Assembly (NCBI GenBank): GCA_030263375.1
Contig: SZOV01000023.1
Location: 1-35,832 of the forward strand
Reading direction: 5' to 3'
Length of the DNA stretch: 35,832 bases
Origin: Deltaproteobacteria bacterium PRO3
Lineage (GTDB): Bacteria; UBA10199; DSSB01
The translations under genes and the position numbers were made by a program. Numbering within the stretch: the first letter of the stretch is position 1; each line of letters begins with the position of its first letter. The notes under the pieces are model-generated. The model had not been told where the DNA came from and ran no database searches. It saw only the letters and a program-made list of their open reading frames with translations. Shown here piece by piece: positions 19,201-25,900 of this stretch.

Positions 19201-21381
19201 GCGGAGCAGGCGAAGCAGGTCTTCGCCGGTCACGAGTCGCAGAGCGGCAGCGGAGGTCCCTACCGCGGTGCGCCGGACAGCGCCTACAAGGGTCAACAAT
19301 CCGACACGCAGGCCTTCTTCGATCCCGCCACGCGCAGCTTCCAGACCTGGGTCGTCCATCCCAAGGGCCTCTCGCGCGTGAAGGTGACGCTTGACGCCAA
19401 GGGCGAGGTGGAGAAATTCGAGATCAAGTACGCCGCCAAGCCCGAGGCCTCCGGCAAGGGCCAGACCAGCCTGCTCACGCCGCCGAAACTCGAGGAACTG
19501 AAGGGCGAGGGCGACAAGGTGATCCCCGTCGAGGGCGTCCGCGTGGAGTACGACGCCCTGTTGAAGGAATTCCCCTTCGACGTGCCGGGCGTGACCCGGG
19601 CCGAACGGGCCTTCGACGCGATTGCCAAGGTCACCGACAAGATCCCCAGCCTGCCCAAGCTGCCGAAGCTCGGCAAGGACGCGAAGGCGGAGCCGAAGGC
19701 CGACGCCAAGGTCGACGGGAAGACCGAGGGCAAAGACCCGAAGGACCCGCCCGCCGACGGCGCAGCGCCGGCCGACACGGCCGCCAAGCCCTCGGGCAAG
19801 GGGCGCAAGAAGTCCGGCAAGAAAGGTTCGGCCAAGAAGTCCAAGGCCGACGCCTCGCTGGCCGGCGGGCTTCGCTCGCTGCTCGGCCGGGACAGCGCCA
19901 ACCCCGTGGCCTCTTTGTTCTGGAGTGCCGTGGATTTCTTCTCGCGCAAGCCCGAGACCGTCAAGCCGGAGGCCAAGGCGGAAGACGCCTCGGCCGTGCC
20001 CCCCGCCGCTCCGCCCCCCAAGGTTGAGGGCGGCAATCGCCCCACACTTCCGGAGGGGCTCAAGATCCCCGACACGAAGGTCGCGATGGGCGAGCTGGGC
20101 GGCTTCGAGAAGCCGGAGTCGCTTGAGATCCATTACCCCGCCAACGCCGTGATGGGTGAGGTCTACGCCAAGACCCACGAAGGTCAGGGTCGCGCGGAAA
20201 ACCAAGACGGCGTCGCCGCCACCTACACGCCGGCGCGAGACCTGGTGATCGCGGCCGCCGACGGCATGGGCGGACACGCCGGCGGGAAGGAGGCCGCGCG
20301 CCTCACCCTGGAAACCTTCATCGAGAAGGTCTCGCAGGGTACGGAAATTTCCGAGGCCGCGCAGGCGGCCAATAAAAAGGTAGTCGCCGAGCTCTACAAG
20401 CCCGAGGAAGGGAGAAGGCAGCCCGGCGCCGGCATCGTCATCCTCCAGGTCCATCGGCCCGAGGCCCACGGCGCCCCGCAGACGATGGAGGCCTTCTGGG
20501 GCAGCGACCTCCAGTTGACCCTCTACCGCGCGGCCCCGGACGGGACGGCCTCTTGGATCTATGCCACGCGCCCGGACAACTGGGGCCGGAATGCCGTCGA
20601 CTTGAACAAGGATTACGGTCCGAAGGGGGAGGGGCGCGACCTGAAGAGCAACGCCCACCATCTCGGTTCCAATGTCGAGAACGTCGTTGGTACCTTGAAC
20701 TTCCGGCTTCGCAGCACCGCCGAGGGCGAGGTCTTCGACCCGCAGACCGGCTTCCGCTCCGCGGAGGGCCTGAACAAGATCGCCCTCAAGGACGGCGACG
20801 TCGCCATCGCTGGCTCCGACGGCCTTTGGAAGAACATCCCCGACCGCAACCTGGCCTATGAATGGACCAAGGACGCGAAGACCGCGAAGGAGAAGGCCCA
20901 GATCCTCGACGCCAAGGTCCGCGAGCGCATGAAGATCGCGGAAGAGGCGGACGCCAAGTTCGAGAGCGGCGAGCTCTCCAAGGAAAATGACCGGATGCCT
21001 TTCCAGTTGGACGGCAAGCAGCTCTTCATCGATTACAAAGGCAACGTCTACGACCAGGCCAAGGACGGCAAGCTGGTCGACCACTTCGAGGCCGACAACT
21101 TCAGCGTCTTCGTCTACATCCACGGCACCAAGGGCGCGCCGGACGCCGCGCGCGTCGACTCGACGCCGCAGGCGCCCAAGCCTGAGCCCGAGACGGGCGC
21201 CATGCGGGAGCCCTCCGACACGGAACTCTCCGACCCCGACAAGACGGGCATCTGGGTTCGGCCCGAGACCTTGAAGGAGAAGCCGACGGACAAACCGGAA
21301 AATCCCCCCGCGGACTTTGACAACGAGGTCACGGTCGTCGCGCCGATGCCGAAGGCGCCCAAGCCCGATCCAAACCCTTAG
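13264..21381 (+). CDS. Giant scaffold protein 2: helical repeats, SPTGR domain, PP2C phosphatase
   Basis: 2705 residues, no signal peptide. It starts with MGGKLTSALSQETRDLL, homologous to the other two giants. It has three copies of the beta-rich module (about 39-110, 173-238 and a diverged one at 350-413), then a long helical region (about 420-1080). The hydrophobic SPTGR domain follows (about 1084-1329). A Lys/Ala/Pro/Glu low-complexity linker interrupts what looks like a degenerate FHA unit, whose second half survives as VLLNGETFAPG...LAHGDVLNVGG (about 1518-1553). More helices and a Lys-rich linker lead to a canonical PP2C domain (about 2294-2625): ENQDG with Asp2315, ADGMGGHAGG from 2332, SDG Asp2519, DN Asp2611. 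All expected metal-binding aspartates are present, so it is probably an active Ser/Thr phosphatase. The ATG at 13264 is preferred over the in-frame TTG 12 bases upstream because GGGGG lies five bases before it. Confidence 0.93.
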   Translation: MGGKLTSALSQETRDLLRDNKSFFEAVSNLGDKTGIKIQGKDAEARTEVEVLADGNVAVSFVYPVDDNPSSDDGRIYLRDTFTYDPSQKKLNGYKRDFQYNGRGEDKEGWQRRLAAYRTAALPDDQKLQAFAMLVARTFSRPFSAEHIAIFGKNKGETQQFGTLIAATQAEGLALRVKDPRSHYAVFHRGLTTEVVFSYVAEDPEGKKSGHLLVQDKFSFNGNTGEWVGYERTAKVGAGSSDSEYWEGKAKKIAAAEKPSAETAKAFIQSFLPDLLTKIPQPASTPAEPAPPPGGYAEYSDALFRKTMNSAVRSAKAVPLAQMEPQFFKGLAAADKYFEPLKASLGADFPLNLKDPPVEVTTNVEGGKTYVFLKFSLRPQGGEGQGYLDYTERWTFEHGQPAKVDRRAQAFGAPEGGSVALATQRINDDIAAEKYPPIADKATSQFDERTLKFLSGTVPFVAPHVAYFGMPKILDNPQLGYEQRMVFEVLDAAKTSLEPLLHLQGIDPAYRTRVLRMLAGMGHGDLETAGAAMQELEQTEDAALKAATTPEEKQRHEDNLRLTRTVFALSSGDMDKAQELVKGFHSPAFKRAFEKPLAPFFARRRAMEGLAVMAKVAEDQISLRVRDSKAWSYKGPKVDPEAEKKVVDGLFQKAFLQTTQSKKSDAIAVLRELSEIGKGKEPKDYTEVEKHLALTPEERALAERVIQDTLMVELAAIAQDDMKDIQAQRYMGIARDKLFDKGMVGSARWLTQMVATDKLPKSRAAESLDILKTMASEKIELAYPALKQAPNQVHVPQEYQALEPLLTKAAEKSVADTKKSIFTLLQEMTDLQGDELKLRDALLKSPSLKKVDEAAKLPTVAERVKVYRSIFDGVLKGDPKDPKFAQVKAMVDEQMSMIEKASEDGAPGPEGVLLAPLMAQLDLATAHDAKAQDVAKVAEAHDKDIKAAQSLLDKASLAAVQKPGETAFAILRALPDADLNEDEKRIRAQLLEDKTLEKFTGVAAEASMEKRVEAYTKLLQDPEFAKTGFKNSSVWLAQMLQSGKIPDLTGYHPPLVEGQPKPASQENAERLERDVQKFLALTEGKGDFGSKFEVGLKHFSKEVSKPTTLAAMTLAPFAGAGCEMLGLWKFRNWGMIGRGIGWTAGVYGEAAAFTYSSKALDSYFYTSEGVWENHGGDLKSNILLFGAMRGAHATSAALSERFLATGPRGFKWAGGYVAGESSAAGLAKSPTGRLLNVGKAAGPGVPQLTVNGRRLATVLDHGFAIGSMYAAGKANYKLGWSKHDGTFSDTLLMYVQAMAGFRLANGLTGGKLQLGMMESRMRIENLKGRSEIVELQGKIEAAKKDGKTSKDLIEAMEKELQRLQEAEQKAAKDAPAAQPAPEGMLQLFGAVPKDLTLTKSEGGKKLEVALPKEGEKTSLDAFLPLGEGQGLRVSREKDGSLVLHHEAKTELPPEAKAEPKPEAKAEPAEPKDGDAKAEAPAEAKDGDKPADTAGTPPAEPKTEAKDPAAPSVPPAPLETVLLNGETFAPGKSARLAHGDVLNVGGKEVRIEIPDPLLKELASTPREHQMSLARAIAKAKDPAALFKMLRESPYQGGAEVFVAVAEVFSGRRPLESLPVEMGIQGKVKSLLETQVAELKKAGLGLDPATELKGGVIDPRLSPLEVEFQTLKAMEALKLRVGRARTLAEALETLGESPFKKIGGVTTKEIFDMLGHEQLKAVVEQAKKSESALLEKVGIAEKRLKLEEGKKRPDKAIISELKEKIEEWKAAAEKSKELSTALEKALEEHLKDQQQANIETDPAKLVEKLPADFGIRQKGRDAVEQANGKFEKSLSDKEVKTAISLVRKYLDVQAKEDFQAAQNTLRHALDNATPQARVLLRRASEAEMEVLLKVYFGEANTRELPAAQAYQTATLLGYSRAKQELGILQDLNNPGENVELVRGELDAISTKVDGKALVFRSHPANKDGQQLVFTKGEILGLAEQAKQVFAGHESQSGSGGPYRGAPDSAYKGQQSDTQAFFDPATRSFQTWVVHPKGLSRVKVTLDAKGEVEKFEIKYAAKPEASGKGQTSLLTPPKLEELKGEGDKVIPVEGVRVEYDALLKEFPFDVPGVTRAERAFDAIAKVTDKIPSLPKLPKLGKDAKAEPKADAKVDGKTEGKDPKDPPADGAAPADTAAKPSGKGRKKSGKKGSAKKSKADASLAGGLRSLLGRDSANPVASLFWSAVDFFSRKPETVKPEAKAEDASAVPPAAPPPKVEGGNRPTLPEGLKIPDTKVAMGELGGFEKPESLEIHYPANAVMGEVYAKTHEGQGRAENQDGVAATYTPARDLVIAAADGMGGHAGGKEAARLTLETFIEKVSQGTEISEAAQAANKKVVAELYKPEEGRRQPGAGIVILQVHRPEAHGAPQTMEAFWGSDLQLTLYRAAPDGTASWIYATRPDNWGRNAVDLNKDYGPKGEGRDLKSNAHHLGSNVENVVGTLNFRLRSTAEGEVFDPQTGFRSAEGLNKIALKDGDVAIAGSDGLWKNIPDRNLAYEWTKDAKTAKEKAQILDAKVRERMKIAEEADAKFESGELSKENDRMPFQLDGKQLFIDYKGNVYDQAKDGKLVDHFEADNFSVFVYIHGTKGAPDAARVDSTPQAPKPEPETGAMREPSDTELSDPDKTGIWVRPETLKEKPTDKPENPPADFDNEVTVVAPMPKAPKPDPNP

Positions 21382-21407
21382 CCGGGGATCCGGCCTCGGG
21401 TACGGCC

Positions 21408-22682
21408 GTGGTCCCCGCGAATCAAGCCCACCCGCAAAAGTCTCGAAGGGCCTTCGAGCAAGGCCTCTATGAGCAAGTGTTGAAGAACGCCCGCGTCGCG
21501 GCGCAGGCCGAGGCCTCGAAACACACCCATCGTGATTCGCCTTTTGCCGCGGTCGACAACGCCCACCCATTTGTGCTGCGCCTCGACGGCGAGTCGGGGC
21601 AGGTCTTGCCGGAGGGAAAGTCGGCTAAGGTCTTGATCGAGATCCGCTACCAGCTGCGCCCCGACGAGAACCGCCTCGTCCTCGATCCCGAGACCGTCCG
21701 CGGCCTGCAGGCGACCTTGAAAGACTTGTCTGAAGGCTCCGAGGTCGTGAAGACCGTCGTCGAGGCCCTCTTGGACCTTCCGAAATACCCGATCGTCCTG
21801 CCGCGCGGCGCGCGGCCCGCCCTGGAGGGCGGGGCTCAAGCTGACGGCGCGGTGGTGCTCCCGTCCGCCGATCCCGCGGTCCTGCAATTCAACCGGGGCG
21901 CCCTGCATACGAGCGATACCAACAACGCCCAGATGACCGTCATGATAGGCGGGGAATCTGCGGCGGTGAGGCATTGGTACAAGGTCGGCACCTTGACCCT
22001 CGACGCCGAGGGTCGCATCGTCGGCTCCGCGATGGGTCGCCCGGATTTTCAGTCCCCGCGCGGGACGCAGTACCGCAAGGGGATGAACGTCGGCGGCGAC
22101 GAGGTCCCGGTGATCCTCTACAGCGACACGGTGATGTGGCAGGGGCCGCTGGGCGGGCTCAATCCCAAGCAGCAGTCGGCCATGCTGGCCCTCTTCGACG
22201 CGAGCGCGAAGCGCCGCGCCGAATTGCAGGCCGAGGACGCCTACGCGGTCGACGCGATCTTGGGCCAGGGCCTCGGCAAGATGGCGCTGGACTTGGGCGG
22301 GATCGTCTACGACGGCAAGGCTTTCCGTGCACGGGCCGATCAGGGGCCCACGCGAATGACGCTTCAGGTGCTGCGCGACGGCGAGGGGCTGCTGCGGGTG
22401 GCGGTGGAGGGCGAGGGCGGTGTGGCTCCTTATCGCCCCTGGGCCCACGCCCGGCCGGACGCCGTCGAGGCGCCGCTTGGCAAGATCGAATTGGCCTTCG
22501 AATACGATCAAGGAGGTTCCCCCCTCTCGCGGGGCGGTTTCGCCTTTCCCGCCCTGAAGCGCTTTGACTACCGCGTCGAGGCGGGCACCGAGCAGGCTCG
22601 GGAGATAGCCGAGCTAATGGAATTCCTAAAAAATTCCTTCAGCGTTCCCCGGAAACCCGACTTTGGCTTCTTAGGCCAATAA
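21408..22682 (+). CDS. Unknown protein encoded between giant genes 2 and 3
   Basis: 424 residues with no signal peptide or membrane segment and no family I recognise. It starts with GTG at 21408, 26 bases after the stop of giant gene 2, with no terminator or promoter between them. It is therefore probably co-transcribed, and perhaps translationally coupled, with giant gene 2. The sequence is mixed alpha/beta. A segment near residues 55-110 (VLRLDGES..., then AKVLIEIRYQLRPDENRLVLDPETV) and one near the C terminus (GKIELAFEYDQGG) recall the strand pattern of the beta-rich module of the giants, but the match is too weak to assert. The C-terminal EIAELMEFLKNSF resembles the helix that follows that module. 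It is likely a partner of the giant proteins. The weak ribosome-binding site leaves the exact start uncertain. Confidence 0.8.
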   Translation: MVPANQAHPQKSRRAFEQGLYEQVLKNARVAAQAEASKHTHRDSPFAAVDNAHPFVLRLDGESGQVLPEGKSAKVLIEIRYQLRPDENRLVLDPETVRGLQATLKDLSEGSEVVKTVVEALLDLPKYPIVLPRGARPALEGGAQADGAVVLPSADPAVLQFNRGALHTSDTNNAQMTVMIGGESAAVRHWYKVGTLTLDAEGRIVGSAMGRPDFQSPRGTQYRKGMNVGGDEVPVILYSDTVMWQGPLGGLNPKQQSAMLALFDASAKRRAELQAEDAYAVDAILGQGLGKMALDLGGIVYDGKAFRARADQGPTRMTLQVLRDGEGLLRVAVEGEGGVAPYRPWAHARPDAVEAPLGKIELAFEYDQGGSPLSRGGFAFPALKRFDYRVEAGTEQAREIAELMEFLKNSFSVPRKPDFGFLGQ

Positions 22683-22710
22683 AAAAATGCCTTGACCTTG
22701 TACCAAAAGA

Positions 22711-22736
22711 CAACTTTTAGCGGGGAACCGCGATAA
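22711..22736 (+). promoter_or_regulatory. Alternative-sigma-like promoter of giant gene 3
   Basis: CAACTTTT (22711-22718), 11 bases, GCGATAA (22730-22736). It is the third copy of the bipartite motif, with the same gap. It ends 186 bases before the ATG of giant gene 3, giving the longest leader of the three, and suggests this gene is transcribed separately from its upstream neighbour. Confidence 0.65.
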
Positions 22737-22849
22737 GCACGTGAACGACCGGCATCGAAATTAGCGAGTATGTACGCGGCCTTGCCGGCCGGTTCCCAAT
22801 TTTTCGCGACAATGAGGCAACCAGCCCTTTGGGGCGGGGCGCTTCGCAC

Positions 22850-22914
22850 AGATACCGGGTGGTCGGCTTTCGTAAGGTTCCGGTATCTCTCAAGAACTCC
22901 GCCGGGGGGCGGGG
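22850..22914 (+). other. Hairpins in the leader of giant gene 3
   Basis: AGATACCGG (22850-22858) is the exact reverse complement of CCGGTATCT (22880-22888), a 9-bp stem with a 21-base loop. It is followed by a short GC stem (CCGCC with GGCGG, about 22899-22912) just before the weak AAGG ribosome-binding site. No known riboswitch is recognised. Confidence 0.4.
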
Positions 22915-22922
22915 TTTAAGGC

Positions 22923-25900
22923 ATGACCAAGCACGGGGGCACGTTCAAATTATCCGGGGAAACCCGCGATTTGTTGAGGAAAAACAAGGATTTCTTCGAG
23001 CAGATCTCCGCCTTGCACGCGGAGGGTCCGGAGCAGATTCCCCTCAACATCCAGGGTAAAGATCCCGAGGCTCGCACCGAGGCCAAGATCCAGGCCAACG
23101 GCGACGTCGAGGTCACCTTCGTCTATCCCCTGGACGACAACTCCGAGGCCGGGGACGGCCGCATCTACCTCCGCGACACCTTTCTCTTCGATTCCGCCGA
23201 GCAGCGGCTGAAATCCTTCCAGCGCAGCGCCGAGTACAACGGCAAGGGCCAAGGCCAATGGCAGGCCTGGCTCGAAAAATACAAGGCCGCCCTCGCCGCC
23301 GCCCCGCTCAAGGCGGAGGACGAGAAGGTCCAAAAATTCGCCCAAGCCGTGGGCCGCAGCTTCGGCCGTCCGGTCACCGACGAGGACGGCGCGACCCTCC
23401 CCGAGATCCGCGAGGTCCTGGCGAAGGACCCCAGCTACATCAAGGCCGCCAACGCGCTTTACCAAAACCTGCGCGAGCAAAATCCCCAGCTCCCCGAGTT
23501 CGTCCTCAAGGTCAAGGACAAGCGGAATTTCATCACGATCCTGCCTGGCGAGGAAAATTTCGAGGTCGTCTTCAACTTCGCCTTCGACTCCGACGCCGAT
23601 CCGGCGAACGGCCGCATCCTGTTCAAGGAACGTTTTCTTCTCGATCCCAAGACCCTGGCCTTCAAGGAAGTGAAGCGCAGCTGGGAGCTCGCCCCCGAGG
23701 CGGGCGAAAACGCCGAGCTCGCCGCCGCGGTCGAGTCCCTCAAGCAGGCGGCGCCTCCGACCTCGGAGGAGGCCGGAAAATTCATCCAGGGCATGCTGCC
23801 GGTGCTGCTCAGCGGCGCCGACCGCGACGCCGCCAACGGCCTACCCAAGCTGATTGCGCCGATGAGCCTGCCGAAGGATTACCGCTCGCCGCTCGCCAAG
23901 CGCCTGGCCGACGAGACGCAAGGCCTGTCCGCGACGCCGGCCGGCGTCGTGGAGGCCCTCGAGGCGATGGCGGCCGTTTCGCATTCGTCCCTAAGCCGGC
24001 GCCACGACGCGAGTCTGGGTTGGTGGGACCGCAGGGTTCGGGGCAAGGCCCCCGTCGACGCGGCACGGGAAGAAGGCGCGATTCAGAGTTTGTTCCAAAA
24101 GGCGGCCGAGCACCTCAAGGCGACGCCGAGCCGCTCGGCCCTGGAGGTCTTGCAGACCCTGAAGCTGGAGGGAACCGAGGCCGCCCTGCGCGATCGCCTC
24201 GTGGCGGACCCGCGCATCGCCAAGCTGGACGCGATCGGCCGGGAAGGCGACGAGGCTCTGCGCGCCCGAGAGTTTTTGGCCTTCGCCCGTGCGGACCTAT
24301 CCGATCAATTCGAATACGCCGGCGCCGCGGTGGCGATCGCCCAACGCCTGCGCGGCGTCGAGGGCGTCAAGGCGGGCGCCGAGCAGATCTTGGCCGTCGC
24401 CGAGGGCAAGGGGCCGCTCGGCGCTAAGATGGAAATTTTGACGCCGCGCTTCGTCAAGCATGTGGCCGACTGGAAGATGCTGGTCGCGATGGGCGCGGCC
24501 CCGATCGCTGGGACGCTCTTCGAGGCGGGCAGCCTTCGCTTGATGGCCACGGCTGGAAAGCTGCGTTCCGTCGGCAAGGCCGGGCGTTTCGCGGCGAGCG
24601 TCGGCGGCCTGGGCTTCGAGGCCGGGGCCTTCACGGCCGTCCACCGCGGCCTCGAGTCGGCGGTGCACGACCCCGCCAAGGCCTGGGCCCACGCGCCCCA
24701 AGAAATACTCGGCGCCGCGCTGCTCTTCGGGGCGATGCGCTTCGGTCACGGGATCAGCGGGCGCATCACGCGCCAGATGGCGGACGGCAAGTGGGGCACC
24801 CTGTTCGGCGGCAAGACCGCGGGAGAGGGGATGGGCTTCGTCACCAGCCCGACGGGCCGCATTTTGGAAGACCAGTTGATGACGGGCTCTCTCACCCCAT
24901 GGGGGACCCGGCTCTCGAGCCTCGTCAATCACGGCAGCGGCGTCACCGCGATGTACGCGGCCGGCGCGATGGGCCGCAAGCTGGGCATCCATCCCGACGA
25001 CAAGCGCAACCTGGGCGAGCACTGGTTCGAGGCGGCCCTGATGTACACGCAGGCCGCGGCCGGATTCAGCCTGGCCAACAAGCTGACCGGCGGCCGGCTG
25101 CAGGCCACCCTGGCCGAGCTGAAGGTGCGCACCGCCAATCTGGCGCAAGGCAACGCCGAGGCCCCGGCCGCGGAGAAGCCCAAGCGCGACAAGCCGATCA
25201 CGCTCAAGCCCAAGGGCAGCGGCGTGCAGCGCTTCGAGCTTAAGTTCCCGGGCGGCAGCTGGGCCGTCGATGTCAAGACCCTGAACCGCGTCTGGATCGG
25301 CCGCACCCCCTCGGCGCCCGAGGGAGTTTCCTATCCCGACGCCGGCCTGGCATTGGTCAACGTTGGCGAGAAGTTTTCGGACATCAACCAGTACCACACC
25401 ATGCTGCTGAGGGACGAGTCCGGCATTTTCTGGTTCGTTGCCGACACCGGCAGCGTTTACGGCACTTACGTCAACGGCAAGAGGCTGGAGGCCGGAGAGT
25501 TCGTCTTGGCCAAGCCGAATGCCCTGATCGAATTGGGGGACCATTTCAAGTTCCGCCTGGAGGCCGATGGCAATCTCTTGGAGCCCGCTCCGGGCGTTAC
25601 CACCATCGTCCGCCCCCCCGTTCCGGCTTCGCAGCGGCCCGTCGAGGCCCCCAAACCAGCCGACGTCTTTCCGATGGATGTCCTCTTCCCCGACGCGGTC
25701 GTGAAGGCGGAGAGCAACGCCGAGGTGGGAGTTCTGAAATCGTCCCGCGGTCAGAACCTTCTGCTGCGCAGCGGGAAGTCCATCTACAACTTCAAAGCGA
25801 AGGATGAGCCCCTCGTGCGGCTCTACGTCGATGCCAAGGGACGTTGGGTCCTGCAAAAACTGGATCCCACGGCGCGGGTCGAGGTGGCCCGGCCGGGAAC

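Noticed and set aside
22829-23059. Short plus-strand open frame across the start of giant gene 3
   Set aside because: It overlaps the leader and the first codons of giant gene 3 in another frame and has no protein-like features.
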